This document shows positions 24,402 through 34,366 of a DNA stretch of 64,000 nucleotides, piece after piece; position 1 is the first letter of the stretch; each line of letters begins with the position of its first letter. Source of the DNA: Microbacterium algeriense (GTDB lineage: Bacteria > Actinomycetota > Actinomycetes > Actinomycetales > Microbacteriaceae); contig NZ_WAAO01000003.1 in the NCBI RefSeq assembly GCF_008868005.1, positions 62,001 through 126,000 on the forward strand, given 5' to 3'. The notes beneath the pieces are model-generated. The model had not been told where the DNA came from, made no database searches, and was given only the letters and a program-made list of their open reading frames with translations. A program made the translations under genes and the position numbers.

Positions 24402-25790
24402 TCAGGCGCGACGGGAGGGGCGGCGGGCGACGTCGGCGATCACCGTGGCCAGCGCGGCGAGCGAGCGCTCCGGGCTCCACGCGGCGGCGACCAGCGGAGC
24501 CTCGGCACTCAGCCGGGCACGCACGTCGTCGTCGCCGAGCACCTCCCGGACGGCTGCGGCCAGCGCGTCGACATCGCCCGCGGGCACGAGCACTCCCCCG
24601 CCGGATCCGAGCACATCGCGGATGCCGTAGCGGACGTCGTACGACACCACGGGCGTTCCGTGCAGCAGGGACTCGACGATCCCCAGCGGCTGCCCTTCGA
24701 AGGCAGTGGACGTGACGAGCAGCGAGGCCCGGTCGAGGACGGTTCCCGGCGCGTCGGTGTACCCCGCGAGCACGACCCGATCGCCGGCATCGAGCTCTTC
24801 GATCAGGGCCTGCAACCGCTCCTGCTCGGGACCGCCGCCCCAGATCTCCATCCGAGTACCGGGCACATCCGCCGCGAGGAAGGCCCTGATCGCGTGGTCG
24901 ACCCGTTTGCCCGCGGCGAGGCGTCCGAGCACGACCACCAGACCGTCTTCGCGCAGGTCCTCGCGGGCCTCGACCGGGGCGATCGGATTCGGCACCACGA
25001 CGTGGTTCGCGCCGCTGCCGAACCGCTCGACCACGTCGTCGCGCTGCGTCACGGTCGGCCAGATCACGGCGTCGAACCGGTCGGCGAGACGGAACCAGCG
25101 GGTCCAGAGCGTGTTCATCGACGAGTCCGGCGTGTACGGCGCCTCGACGTGCATGGTGTGGATCGTGTGGAGGATGCGCACGTGCGGATCGTCCCAATCC
25201 GCGACGAGCTCGCCGAGCTGCCGGGACTCGCAGATCACGATGACCGGACGATCGCCCAGCGTCGCGACGACGTGCTCGAGCCAGGCGCGGTACAGGCCGC
25301 GGAACCCGTGCAGCGCACCGACGACCTCGCCGGCAGCGCCGTAGACCAGCACCGGCTCGTCCGTCAGATGCCAGTCCGGGTTGCCCGGGATGACCGGGAG
25401 CGCCGCGAAAGGCCGCCCCGCGGCGTCCGCCAGCACGCGGTACTCCACGTCGGGATCGGGTGCGACGGCGGGGTCGGCGGCCTCGCGCAGCCAGCCGGTC
25501 GCGCCTCCCTCGGATGTGACGGCCTCATCGAAGAGGTTGCGCATCCGGGAAGGGTCGACCAGCGCACCCTGTTCCGCGAACGTCTGCCGGTGCTGCGCGT
25601 GATCCGCGCTCGTCCCCGGGTCGAAGGTCAGCAGCTGCGGACCCGCGCCGCTGGCCACACCGGCTCCGGCGAGCTGCCGGGCGCGCGCGAGCGTGGCGAT
25701 CGTGTACCCGCCGTCCATCCCGGGGATGAGACGACTGGACAGCACCAGATACTCGGCATCCGGAAGCTCCGGCGCCGCATCCGGGAGCAT
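24402..25790 (-). CDS. Glycosyltransferase family 4 protein
   Basis: A 462-aa GT-B-fold glycosyltransferase. Residues 1-240 form the acceptor domain, starting LPDAEYLVLSSRLIPGMDGG. The donor domain carries VVVPNPIAP, VVVLGRLAAGKRVDHAIRAF, MEIWGGGPEQERLQALIEEL and the nucleotide-sugar motif AFEGQPLGIVESLLHGTPVV (the EX7E type). The long N-terminal half resembles TagE/GtfA-like enzymes that glucosylate wall teichoic acid or surface proteins, but the acceptor is not shown by sequence. It lies 8 nt after guaA on the same strand. GGGAG 4 nt before the ATG at 25790 fixes the start. Confidence 0.85.
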   Translation of the reverse strand: MLPDAAPELPDAEYLVLSSRLIPGMDGGYTIATLARARQLAGAGVASGAGPQLLTFDPGTSADHAQHRQTFAEQGALVDPSRMRNLFDEAVTSEGGATGWLREAADPAVAPDPDVEYRVLADAAGRPFAALPVIPGNPDWHLTDEPVLVYGAAGEVVGALHGFRGLYRAWLEHVVATLGDRPVIVICESRQLGELVADWDDPHVRILHTIHTMHVEAPYTPDSSMNTLWTRWFRLADRFDAVIWPTVTQRDDVVERFGSGANHVVVPNPIAPVEAREDLREDGLVVVLGRLAAGKRVDHAIRAFLAADVPGTRMEIWGGGPEQERLQALIEELDAGDRVVLAGYTDAPGTVLDRASLLVTSTAFEGQPLGIVESLLHGTPVVSYDVRYGIRDVLGSGGGVLVPAGDVDALAAAVREVLGDDDVRARLSAEAPLVAAAWSPERSLAALATVIADVARRPSRRA

Positions 25791-25798
25791 CGCGCTCC

Positions 25799-27385
25799 CT
25801 ACTCCCACTCGATCGTCCCCGGCGGCTTCGACGTGACGTCGAGCACGACGCGGTTGACGTCGCGGACGCCGTTCGTGATCCGGTTCGAGATCTTCGACAG
25901 CACGTCGTACGGCAGGCGCGTCCAGTCGGCGGTCATGGCGTCTTCACTTGATACCGGGCGCAGCACGATCGGGTGGCCGTAGGTGCGGCCGTCGCCCTGC
26001 ACGCCCACCGAACGCACATCGGCGAGGAGCACGACGGGGCACTGCCAGATCTCCTGGTCGAGGCCCGCCTTGGTCAGCTCCTCGCGGGCGATGGCGTCGG
26101 CCTCACGCAGAATCTCGAGACGGTCAGCGGTGACCTCACCGATGATCCGGATGCCGAGACCGGGCCCCGGAAACGGCTGACGTCCGACGATCGCCTCGGG
26201 GATGCCGAGCTCGCGGCCGATCGCACGGACCTCGTCCTTGAACAGGGCCCGCAGCGGCTCGATCAGCTCGAAGTCGAGGTCGTCCGGGAGGCCGCCCACG
26301 TTGTGGTGCGACTTGATGTTCGCGGTGCCCGCTCCGCCGCCGGACTCGACGACGTCGGGGTACAGCGTGCCCTGCACGAGGAACTTCACCGGGGCGCCGC
26401 CGTCGGCCTTCGCCTCCTCGACGAGATCGAGCTGCACCTTCTCGAACGCGCGGATGAACTCGCGGCCGATGATCTTGCGCTTCTCCTCGGGGTCGGTCAC
26501 ACCCTTGAGGTGGCCGAGGAAGATGTCGGCGGCATCGACCGTGATGAGCCGCACGCCGGTGGACTCCACGTAGTCCTTCTCGACCTGCTCGCGCTCACCC
26601 TTGCGGAGGAGCCCGTGGTCGACGAAGACGGCCGTGAGCTGGTCGCCGATGGCCTTGTGCACGAGAGCGGTCGAGACCGCGGAGTCCACGCCACCCGAGA
26701 GCGCCGAGATGACCCTGGCGTCGCCCACCTGCTCGCGGATGCGTTCGACCTGCTCGGCGATCACGTTGTCGGAGTTCCAGTCGGACGCGAGCCCGGCGCC
26801 CTTGTGGAGGAAGTTCTCCAGCACGCGCTGGCCGTGGTCGGAGTGCTTCACCTCAGGGTGCCACTGCACTCCGTAGAAGCCGCGCTCCTCGTTCGCGAAG
26901 GCGGCCACCTTCGTGGCCTCGGTCGTCGCGAGGACTTCGAAGCCCTCCGGAGCCTTGGCGACCTGGTCGCCGTGACTCATCCACACGTTCTGCTCGGTCG
27001 GCTGACCGCTCAGCAGCGTGCCGCCGTCACCGGAGATGACCGCATCGGTCGCGCCGTACTCGCGGAGGCCCGTGTGCGCGACCTCGCCGCCGAGGGTCTG
27101 GGCCATGTACTGGAAGCCGTAGCAGATGCCGAGCGTCGGAACACCGAGGTCGAACACGGACGGGTCGAGCTTCGGCGCCCCCTCCTCGTACACCGACGAC
27201 GGACCGCCGGAGAGGATGATCGCGACCGGGTTCTTGGCGGCGATCTCCTCGGCCGTGGCGGTGTGCGGCACGATCTCGCTGTAGACGCCCGCCTCACGCA
27301 CGCGTCGGGCGATCAGCTGCGCGTACTGCGCGCCGAAGTCGACGACGAGCGCTGGACGCTGCTGGGTCTCGGACTGTTCGGTCAA
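25799..27385 (-). CDS. guaA: GMP synthase (glutamine-hydrolysing)
   Basis: A 528-aa bifunctional enzyme converting XMP to GMP with ATP and glutamine. The class-I glutamine amidotransferase domain (about 10-205) has the nucleophile in [14 protein letters not shown] at Cys88 and [11 protein letters not shown]. The ATP-pyrophosphatase domain has [20 protein letters not shown], and the C-terminal dimerisation domain has [20 protein letters not shown]. It ends in PPGTIEWE as usual. The start codon is TTG, overlapping the DUF3817 stop (TTGA), with GGAAGG upstream. Translation is therefore coupled to the DUF3817 gene. Confidence 0.97.
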   Translation of the reverse strand: MTEQSETQQRPALVVDFGAQYAQLIARRVREAGVYSEIVPHTATAEEIAAKNPVAIILSGGPSSVYEEGAPKLDPSVFDLGVPTLGICYGFQYMAQTLGGEVAHTGLREYGATDAVISGDGGTLLSGQPTEQNVWMSHGDQVAKAPEGFEVLATTEATKVAAFANEERGFYGVQWHPEVKHSDHGQRVLENFLHKGAGLASDWNSDNVIAEQVERIREQVGDARVISALSGGVDSAVSTALVHKAIGDQLTAVFVDHGLLRKGEREQVEKDYVESTGVRLITVDAADIFLGHLKGVTDPEEKRKIIGREFIRAFEKVQLDLVEEAKADGGAPVKFLVQGTLYPDVVESGGGAGTANIKSHHNVGGLPDDLDFELIEPLRALFKDEVRAIGRELGIPEAIVGRQPFPGPGLGIRIIGEVTADRLEILREADAIAREELTKAGLDQEIWQCPVVLLADVRSVGVQGDGRTYGHPIVLRPVSSEDAMTADWTRLPYDVLSKISNRITNGVRDVNRVVLDVTSKPPGTIEWE

Positions 27386-27894
27386 CGGACACCTTCCGGG
27401 GCGGTCGCGGAGGCCTCGGCGGCCTCGCGGGTGGCGAGATAGGTCTTGACTTCACGGGCGACGATCGCCTCCATGAAGAACGACAGCAGCGGGATGACGC
27501 CGCCGAGCGCGAGCAGGATGAAGCGCGGGAACGGCCAGCGCATCAGGCTCCACATGCGGAAGCACGCGAAGAGGTAGGCCACGTAGAACCAGCCGTGGGC
27601 CACGAGGATGAACAGCGAGATGTTGAAGCCGTCACCGAGGGAGGTCATCTCGCAGGAGTTCGTCATGGGGGCGAACAGCGACCACCACTGGCAGTCCGGC
27701 CCGGCGAGCACGCCGGCGAACCAGAGCGGACCGCCCGAGCCTCCGGCGAAGAGCTCGAGGTGGATCGGCGTGTACTTCAGCACCATCTCGGTCAGCAGCA
27801 GGAGCAGCATGACTCCCGTGATGATCGACGCGATCTGGTAGAACTTCAGCGCACCGCGGATCGCCGGAAAGCTGGCGACTTTCGGTTCGGGCAT
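27382..27894 (-). CDS. DUF3817 domain membrane protein
   Basis: A 170-aa protein with four hydrophobic spans: [20 protein letters not shown], an [20 protein letters not shown] segment with the conserved His-Gly, and two near the C-terminus ([20 protein letters not shown]). An unusual Cys/Trp-containing loop ([19 protein letters not shown]) sits between spans 1 and 2. DUF3817 genes precede guaA in many actinobacteria; function unknown. TAGACT 6 nt before the ATG, with GGAGG inside that gap, allows a leaderless mRNA. Confidence 0.88.
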   Translation of the reverse strand: MPEPKVASFPAIRGALKFYQIASIITGVMLLLLLTEMVLKYTPIHLELFAGGSGGPLWFAGVLAGPDCQWWSLFAPMTNSCEMTSLGDGFNISLFILVAHGWFYVAYLFACFRMWSLMRWPFPRFILLALGGVIPLLSFFMEAIVAREVKTYLATREAAEASATAPEGVR

Positions 27895-27900
27895 GCCTCC

Positions 27901-27906
27901 AGTCTA
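27901..27906 (-). promoter_or_regulatory. Leaderless -10 box of the DUF3817-guaA operon
   Basis: TAGACT on the minus strand, 6 nt before the ATG at 27894. The glycosyltransferase gene is probably co-transcribed. Confidence 0.55.
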
Positions 27907-27982
27907 GCCGGGGCGGAATCCTGTCGATTCCGCCGTCCGACATCGGTCAGGAATCGAGAAGCACGCGGGATCCCGACGCTCG

Positions 27983-27988
27983 TAGCGT
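27983..27988 (+). promoter_or_regulatory. Leaderless -10 box of the VOC gene
   Basis: TAGCGT, 7 nt before the ATG at 27996; no ribosome site is seen. Confidence 0.5.
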
Positions 27989-27995
27989 CGTGGAC

Positions 27996-28619
27996 ATGAA
28001 CACCACGATCGATTCCCTCACCCTCGACGTCCCCGACGTGGACGCCGCCCGCTCCTTCTATACGGAGGCGTTCGGCCTCGGCGACCGCCTCCGATTCCGC
28101 ACCGCGGATGCCGCGACCGCGGGTTTCCGCGGCTACACGCTGTCGCTCGTCGTATCGCAGCCCGCGAATGTGCGGGCCCTCGTCGACGCGGCCGTCGGCG
28201 CGGGTGCCACCGTGATCAAGCCCGTGGCGAAGTCCCTCTGGGGCGTCGGCGGCACGGTCCAGGCGCCGGACGGCGCGATCTGGAAGATCGCCACCTCGGC
28301 CAAGAAGGACTCGGCTCCCCCCAGGCGCGCGGTCGACGAGATCGTGCTCCTGCTCGGCGCCGACGACGTGGTCGCCTCGAAGACCTTCTACGCCGAGCGC
28401 GGCATCCCGGTCGGCAAGAGCTTCGGCCGCAGCTACGTGCAGTTCGACACGGGAGCGAGCCCGATCGGGCTCGGACTGTATCGGCACGCGTCGCTCGCGA
28501 AGGACGCGGGCGTCCCGGCCGAAGGTTCCGGATCGCACCGCATCACGATCAACGGCGTCCTCGGCGCGGCCGTGGACCCCGACGGTTTCGTCTGGGCTCC
28601 CGTCGCCGTCACCGCCTGA
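27996..28619 (+). CDS. Two-module VOC/glyoxalase-fold protein
   Basis: A 207-aa protein with two VOC-type repeats. The first (about 1-105) has DVPDVDAARSFYTEAFGLGD and VQAPDGAIWKIATS; the second (about 110-207) has IVLLLGADDVVASKTFYAER and AAVDPDGFVWAPVAV. This is the layout of many small glyoxalase-like proteins with no assigned substrate. The ATG at 27996 is preferred over the GTG two codons upstream because it fits the leaderless spacing. It converges with the large nuclease gene. Confidence 0.82.
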   Translation: MNTTIDSLTLDVPDVDAARSFYTEAFGLGDRLRFRTADAATAGFRGYTLSLVVSQPANVRALVDAAVGAGATVIKPVAKSLWGVGGTVQAPDGAIWKIATSAKKDSAPPRRAVDEIVLLLGADDVVASKTFYAERGIPVGKSFGRSYVQFDTGASPIGLGLYRHASLAKDAGVPAEGSGSHRITINGVLGAAVDPDGFVWAPVAVTA

Positions 28620-28635
28620 CCAGGAGACGGAACGA

Positions 28636-28669
28636 CGGAGGCCGCCGGGAGCGATCCCGGCGGCCTCCG
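28636..28669. terminator. Bidirectional hairpin terminator
   Basis: A 15-bp perfect stem (CGGAGGCCGCCGGGA / TCCCGGCGGCCTCCG) closed by a GCGA (GNRA) tetraloop, between the converging VOC and nuclease genes. Confidence 0.85.
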
Positions 28670-28691
28670 CCCGTGTCATCCGACGCTCAGG

Positions 28692-31600
28692 TCAGAACCA
28701 GCCGCTGATGAGATCCCACAGCCAGTCGATGATCGTGCCGATGATTCCGCCGGCGCGGTTGACCGTCACCGTCGCGGTTGCCGCATCGCCGTCGGCCTGC
28801 ACCGCAGCCACCGTGTACTTGCCCGGCTGGGCGTTCTTCGGCACCGTGACCTGCGTGCTGAACGTGCCGTCGGCCTTCACCTGGACCGTGCCCACCTGCG
28901 CGGCACTGCCCTTCTTCGGACGCAGCTCGATCGTCACGGTCTCGCCCGGAACGTAGCCCTCACCGGTCACTTGGAGCTTCTTGCCCGCGGCGACCTTGGA
29001 CGAGCCGAGGTCGATGGTGCCCGCGAACTCGGCTTCGCCGGCGATCGTGAAGGGCACCTGCACCGTGGTTCCGGTGCCGGCGACCGCCACGGTCAGGACC
29101 TGCTCGCCGAAGACTCCCGACGGAACCGTGAAGGTCAGGCTGGCGCGCCCGCCTTCGTCGGTGGTGTCGACGACCGCCGGGTCGACCGCGCCCTGAGCGA
29201 GCACGGTGTCCCCCAGCGACAGCGAGACCGCACCCGGTGCCGGCTCTCCCGCGCTGAACGCGAGCGAGGACAGCGCTACCGTGACCTGGTCACCGGCGCT
29301 GTACCCGTCGGCGTCGGCCGGGCTGACCGCCACTCCGACCGCGCGCTGGGCGTAGTCGGGGCTCGCGGTCTTGTTGGCGTCGAACCAGTCGACCATGGAC
29401 TGCAGGTCGATCTTGCCCGTGTCGCGCTTGCCCTCGATCCCCTTGAAGGTGGCGAAGTTGTCGCCTCCGCCCGCGAGGAACGAGTTCGCCGCCACCGTGT
29501 ACGTACCCGCCGCGTCGAGCGGAGACCCGTTCACGGTGATGGACGTGATCCGGGATCCCTGAGCGGCCGTCGGGTCGTACGTGTAGACCAGGCCCTCGGA
29601 CACCCCGAGCTTGAGGAACGGCCGCGCCGAACCCGCCGGCTGCCACTGCTCCTCCAGCACGCTCTTGAGCTGCGCGCCCGTGAGCGTCATCGTCACGAGC
29701 GTGTTGGCGAACGGCTGGACCGTCGCCGCCTCGCGGTAGGTGACGTTCCCGTCCGGGTCCGTCGCACCGCTCGACGCGTAGGTGAGGTTCGCGCGGATGC
29801 CTCCGGGGTTCATGAACGCGATGTCGGCGCCCGTGGACCACTTCTGCACATCGGCGACGAAGTTGCCGATCGTGGACTCGCCTCCACGGTTCTCCGACCC
29901 GTTGGACTGGCGCGCGCGGTTGAAGTCGGCCGTGATGTCTCCGACCTTGATCGCGCCGAGCACGTCGGCCTCGGCCTTGGCCTGATCGACGATCGCCTGC
30001 ACCTCGGGCACCGCCGGGTACAGCGGCTTGCCGGCGGCGGTGAGGGGCTTGATCTCGTTGGTGATCGAGATCAGCTCCTTCGTCTTCGGGTCGACCTGGA
30101 GGTTCATCAGACCCAGGTTCTCGCCGTACTGCCCCGCGGAGACGACCGGGCGGCCGTCGATCACGTGGTTGTAGGCGAGGTGGGTGTGAGCCGACACGAT
30201 CGCGTCCACGTCATCGTCCACGCCGTACACGATCTCCCCCAGCGGAGAGTCGGGGGTGATGGCGGAGAGCGCCGTGCTCTCGGCACCCTCGTGCACGAGC
30301 AGGATGACCACGTCCGCCTCGCCGTTGGACGCGTCGCCGTCGCGCAGGTCGTCGGCCACCGCATTCACGGAGTCGGCGATGCTGCGGACCTCGAGGTCCT
30401 TGATGCCCTCGGGAGAGACGAGCGAGCCGAGGTCTTCGGTCACGGCTCCGACGAACCCGACACGGACGCCGTCGAGCTCCTTCACCCAGGCCGGTGCGAG
30501 CGCGGGCTCTCCGGTCTCGGTGACGAACACGTTCGACGAGATGTACTCCCAGTCCGCGCGGTCCTGCACACGATCGCGCAGATCCTCCCAGCCCTGGTCG
30601 AACTCGTGGTTGCCCGCAGCGCTCACGTCCAGACCGGCCGCGTTGAGCGCGTCGATCGTCGGGTTGTCATCGTTGATGAACGAGGTGAACGTCGACGCCC
30701 CGATCAGGTCGCCGGCGCCGGCGAAGATCGTGTTCGGGTTCGCCTCGCGGAACTGCTTGACCGCACCGGCCAGCACTGCTGCGCCCGCAGCAGCGCCGTC
30801 CGCCTCGATCCGGCCGTGGAAGTCGTTGACCGTCACGACGTCGATGCTCACCGGCGGGATGTCCGAGGAGACGCCGACGATGATCGGGTCGTGGTCGCTG
30901 GAGCGGTAGGGCGTTCCCTCCTCCGTGGCGCCGAACGCGTAGCCGCGGTCGCTCCACTCCGGGGAGTTGATGCCCCACACGCCCGCGCCCGTGATGGACG
31001 AGGCGAGGGACGGCGACACGATCACGTGGTCGAGCGAGCCGAGCTCGCCGTCGAACGTGTACGTGTACTGGCCGTCCGTCTTGTCCGCGACGAGGTCGCT
31101 CCACCCGTTCGAGGTGAAGACGTCGATGGGGTCTTCCTTGCCGTAGGCGTTGAAGTCGCCGATCAGCAGCATGTCGCCGCTGCCGGTCGTCTCCTCCAGC
31201 TGCGCGGTGAAGGCGAGGATCGCGTTCGCCTGCTTGACGCGGTCGGCGTTGAAGAAGCCCTGCCCGTCGGCGGGCTCGGCGCCGGCGCCCTCGGGCGGCG
31301 ACTTCGACTTCAGGTGATTCGCCACGACCGTGACCACGCGACCGTCGATGTCGAACGCCTGAGCGATCGGCTCGCGGGCGTTGCCCCACACGGACTCGTC
31401 GATGACCGTGGCGCTGTCGCCGACCGTCGTGACCGCGTCCTTCTTGTAGATGATCGCGTTCGTGATGTAGTCGGTGGTGGCCGCGTTGTTCAGCGCGGCA
31501 GGGGTGGGCACATAAGCCCACACGTCGCTACCCGCGTCGGCGTTGAGTCCCGCGACGAGATCCTTGAGGGCCGTGTCGATGGGCTTGCCCAGCTTGACGG

Positions 31601-33311
31601 AGTTCTCGATCTCCATGAGGGAGACGATCTCGGCATCCAAGCCGTTGATCGCCGCCACGATCTTGGACTTCTGGATCGCGAACTGCGCCGCGTTCGCGGC
31701 TCCGCGCGCGTTGGAGTCCTCGCTCTTCAGCGTCGTGAAGTAGTTGTAGACGTTGAAGGACGCGACCTGGACGTCGCCGCCGACCGCGGGGGCGGAGTCG
31801 GTGCGCGGGTTCGTCGCCGTGAATCCGACCTTGAGGTCGGCGGCCGACGAGTCGTCGATCGGCACGACCGGCTGCAGACGCCAGTCGTTGAAGCCCCACT
31901 GCAGCACGTAGCCGTTGTCGCCGAAGTCGACGGTGTCGCCGTTTCGGACGACCGTGTCCTTCGTGAAGTAGGGCTGCTCGCCGGGGTGTCCGCTGTTGGA
32001 CACCTGGATCGACCAGCCGTCGTCGAGGAGGATGCGGTTGGCCCGGTTGGCCGCGGCGATCGCGGCGGCCTCGGCACCAGGCCGCGTCGTCTCCGTGCTC
32101 TTGACGGCGAGCTCGTCACCGGCGTTCAGCCAGAGCGTGCCGAAGTTGAACAGCTGGTGGCTGGATGCCAGACGGTATGTCCCTTCCGGGGCGACGTACA
32201 TGTTCTCGTACTGCTCGCGGTCGGCGCCCTGCACCGTGGTGGGCAGCGGGGTGACGGCGGGAACCCCGACGCCGGCGGTGACGACCGACACGTCGGCTGC
32301 CGCGGCGGGGTTGAGCTGCGTCTGGCCGAAGTACTCGCTCACCGAACCCGTGACCGAGACCAGATCGCCGATCGCGAGGTCGGGGTTCAGAGCGTTGAGG
32401 AAGACGAACACGCCGTCCGAGGCCCCCGGAGTCGCGTCCGTCGCACCGCCGGAGCCCTGCGTCTGGATGACGATGCCCTTGTAGCCGCCGGTGCGATAGT
32501 CGGCGGTGACGACACCCTCGACCTGCACGGTCTGGCCATTCAGCGGCGAGACGTCGGTGGTTCCCTGGACCTCGGCGATGGTGGCCTTCGTCGGCTCTCC
32601 GCCGGGGTCGGTGCCGGGATCGGTGCCGCCGGAGTTCTGCGGGGTGATGGTCGCGGAGAGCGTGAAGTCCGCGCTGTTGTCGTCCGTGTCGACGCCGTCG
32701 GTCCGGTTGAGGGACTTCACGTCCGTGTTGCCGGTCGGGGGCGTCGCGGCCTTGGTCTCGAACGTGTTCGAGGTGCCGTACCCGAGGAGGTCGACGACGC
32801 CGTCCGCACCCACGACCGAGCCGGGGGTGAGGGTGACGGCCGCGGTGCCCTCGACGAGCGCCAGGGTCCCGTTCGTGCCGCTCGGCGTCAGAGTGGTGAC
32901 GGCGTCCGGTGCCGGGAGGTCCGCGCCGTTCGTGCCGTTGCTGTTGCCCTGGACGAGGTAGTACCCGCCGGCGGGGATGACCCCGGTGAGCGGAGCGACG
33001 CCGTTGAACGCACCGGAGCCGGTCGCCGAACGGTACTGCAGCGACATGCCGTCGAGCGTGACCGGAGCCGAGGTCGGGTTGTACAGCTCGACGAACTTGT
33101 TCTTGAACGCCGCGCCGGCGCTGCCTCCGGAGAGGTAGGCCTCGTTGATCACCACCCCCGTCCCGGCGGTGTCGGCGACAGCGGGTGCGGCGGCGAGCGA
33201 GCCGAGGCTCAGGGCGGCCACGCAGGTCACGGCGAGAGCGCCGATGCGCCCCCGACTTCTACGGTTCGAGGCGGGAACCATGCGGTTCTCGCCGTCTGGA
33301 GCGGACATCAT
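28692..33311 (-). CDS. Secreted ExeM/NucH-type nuclease fused to a 5'-nucleotidase
   Basis: A 1,539-aa exported protein. After a twin-Arg-poor signal peptide (cleavage near residue 47, AAAPAVADTAG), it has a lamin-tail domain (about 50-165; VVINEAYLSGG), an OB-like module (about 245-365), an endonuclease/exonuclease/phosphatase domain (about 514-815; VASFNVYNYF, LMEIENS, LLIGDFNAYGKEDP, SSDHDPI), and a metallophosphatase plus 5'-nucleotidase C-domain (about 823-1330; VTVNDFHGRIE, GAGDLIG, AGNHEFDQG, VSAHTHLAYN, MNPGGIRANL). Two Ig-like modules and a Trp-rich tail (IDWLWDLISGWF) end it. It should degrade external DNA to nucleosides and phosphate. The start has GAGGAG upstream; ATG 33308 is an equal alternative. 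Confidence 0.9.
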   Translation of the reverse strand: MMSAPDGENRMVPASNRRSRGRIGALAVTCVAALSLGSLAAAPAVADTAGTGVVINEAYLSGGSAGAAFKNKFVELYNPTSAPVTLDGMSLQYRSATGSGAFNGVAPLTGVIPAGGYYLVQGNSNGTNGADLPAPDAVTTLTPSGTNGTLALVEGTAAVTLTPGSVVGADGVVDLLGYGTSNTFETKAATPPTGNTDVKSLNRTDGVDTDDNSADFTLSATITPQNSGGTDPGTDPGGEPTKATIAEVQGTTDVSPLNGQTVQVEGVVTADYRTGGYKGIVIQTQGSGGATDATPGASDGVFVFLNALNPDLAIGDLVSVTGSVSEYFGQTQLNPAAAADVSVVTAGVGVPAVTPLPTTVQGADREQYENMYVAPEGTYRLASSHQLFNFGTLWLNAGDELAVKSTETTRPGAEAAAIAAANRANRILLDDGWSIQVSNSGHPGEQPYFTKDTVVRNGDTVDFGDNGYVLQWGFNDWRLQPVVPIDDSSAADLKVGFTATNPRTDSAPAVGGDVQVASFNVYNYFTTLKSEDSNARGAANAAQFAIQKSKIVAAINGLDAEIVSLMEIENSVKLGKPIDTALKDLVAGLNADAGSDVWAYVPTPAALNNAATTDYITNAIIYKKDAVTTVGDSATVIDESVWGNAREPIAQAFDIDGRVVTVVANHLKSKSPPEGAGAEPADGQGFFNADRVKQANAILAFTAQLEETTGSGDMLLIGDFNAYGKEDPIDVFTSNGWSDLVADKTDGQYTYTFDGELGSLDHVIVSPSLASSITGAGVWGINSPEWSDRGYAFGATEEGTPYRSSDHDPIIVGVSSDIPPVSIDVVTVNDFHGRIEADGAAAGAAVLAGAVKQFREANPNTIFAGAGDLIGASTFTSFINDDNPTIDALNAAGLDVSAAGNHEFDQGWEDLRDRVQDRADWEYISSNVFVTETGEPALAPAWVKELDGVRVGFVGAVTEDLGSLVSPEGIKDLEVRSIADSVNAVADDLRDGDASNGEADVVILLVHEGAESTALSAITPDSPLGEIVYGVDDDVDAIVSAHTHLAYNHVIDGRPVVSAGQYGENLGLMNLQVDPKTKELISITNEIKPLTAAGKPLYPAVPEVQAIVDQAKAEADVLGAIKVGDITADFNRARQSNGSENRGGESTIGNFVADVQKWSTGADIAFMNPGGIRANLTYASSGATDPDGNVTYREAATVQPFANTLVTMTLTGAQLKSVLEEQWQPAGSARPFLKLGVSEGLVYTYDPTAAQGSRITSITVNGSPLDAAGTYTVAANSFLAGGGDNFATFKGIEGKRDTGKIDLQSMVDWFDANKTASPDYAQRAVGVAVSPADADGYSAGDQVTVALSSLAFSAGEPAPGAVSLSLGDTVLAQGAVDPAVVDTTDEGGRASLTFTVPSGVFGEQVLTVAVAGTGTTVQVPFTIAGEAEFAGTIDLGSSKVAAGKKLQVTGEGYVPGETVTIELRPKKGSAAQVGTVQVKADGTFSTQVTVPKNAQPGKYTVAAVQADGDAATATVTVNRAGGIIGTIIDWLWDLISGWF

Positions 33312-33396
33312 CGGTGCTGTCTCCTCGATCGGGTTCTACGCTTCTCAGGACTGACACGGCACACAGGAGGAACTCCCAGCGTGCTCACATGGTGCG

Positions 33397-33425
33397 AGCA
33401 TACGGAGCGGTTCGGACATCCTCAA
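33397..33425 (-). promoter_or_regulatory. Sigma-70-type promoter of the nuclease/nucleotidase gene
   Basis: TTGAGG (33420-33425) and TATGCT (33397-33402) on the minus strand with exactly 17 bp between them. The leader would be about 80 nt. I looked for a Pho-type direct repeat and saw none that is convincing. Confidence 0.55.
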
Positions 33426-33548
33426 CGGAGTTTTCCGATTCGTCATCCAGCGCTCACCGGATGGCCCGAACGACCCCTGACGAAGGTCGCTAAGCGCGTG
33501 GTCAGCCGCGCAGGTGCGCACGTCGAAGCGCGCGGATGCGCGGATCGA

Positions 33549-34349
33549 TCAGGCGGCGTCGGTCGCTGCCGCGTCCTCGAACTCCTCGACCTCGCGCTCC
33601 CAGGCATCCTTCGCCAGGCGGTACCAGAGGTAGAACGCGAAGCCGGCGAAGATGGCCCACTCGACCGCGTAGAAGACGTTGAGCCAGTTCACCGGGGACA
33701 TCTCCTCCGGCGCCGGCGAGGAGATGTCGACCAGGCCCGCCGAGGCGGTGGTCGCGGCCAGGTAGGGGCGGTACACGTCGAGCTGCTCGGTGTCGTGCCA
33801 CCGGCTCAGGAGCGCGGCCGGGGACATGCGGTCCAGCTGGTACGGATCCGACCGCGGAGGCACGCGGGGGCCCTCGTCGGAGATGATGCGGCCCGTGACG
33901 GCGACCTCGGAGCCGTCGGCACCCGCCTCGAGCTCCTCCACCGCGGCATCCGCGGTCGCGCGATCGGGAGCCCAGCCGAGGGCGACGGCGATGGAGACGC
34001 CCTCATCGACCCGCAGCTGACCCGTCACCCAGTAGCCCTGCACGTCGTCGTTGAAGCGACTCCCCACGACGATGAAGTCTCCGGGGATCCACGATCCGGA
34101 GGTCTCGACGCGCTGCCCGACGAGCGGTTCCGGAAGGTACTCCGCCGGCTCGAGCACATCCGAGAGCTCCTGCACCTGCTCGGTGGCACCGGGCGCGGGC
34201 GGATCGGTCTCGATCGCGCGTTCCAGCTGCCACTGACCGAGCCAGGCGAAGACGCCGGCCACCAGGAGGCAGAGCAGGAGCATCCCGATCCAGCGTCCCC
34301 GGAGCATGACCTCGCGGAGAGTCGGGGGGAAGAGTGCAGGAGTGGTCAC
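33549..34349 (-). CDS. SURF1 family protein
   Basis: A 266-aa membrane protein of the cytochrome c oxidase assembly family. One span near the N-terminus (GRWIGMLLLCLLVAGVFAWL, then GQWQLER, the typical LGxWQLxR motif), an extracytoplasmic domain with EPLVGQRVETSGSWIPGDFI and GYWVTGQLRVDEGVSIAVAL, and a second span near the C-terminus (VFYAVEWAIFAGFAFYLWYR). The GTG start lies 17 nt after the guaB3 stop, so the two are one operon. The charged C-terminal tail (WEREVEEFEDAAATDAA) is cytoplasmic. Confidence 0.9.
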   Translation of the reverse strand: MTTPALFPPTLREVMLRGRWIGMLLLCLLVAGVFAWLGQWQLERAIETDPPAPGATEQVQELSDVLEPAEYLPEPLVGQRVETSGSWIPGDFIVVGSRFNDDVQGYWVTGQLRVDEGVSIAVALGWAPDRATADAAVEELEAGADGSEVAVTGRIISDEGPRVPPRSDPYQLDRMSPAALLSRWHDTEQLDVYRPYLAATTASAGLVDISSPAPEEMSPVNWLNVFYAVEWAIFAGFAFYLWYRLAKDAWEREVEEFEDAAATDAA

Positions 34350-34366
34350 GGTGGAGCGCAGGACCC

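Noticed and set aside
33312..33548. PhoP-type boxes upstream of the secreted nuclease/nucleotidase
   Set aside because: Only scattered partial matches to the GTTCACC repeat; no pair with 11-bp periodicity.
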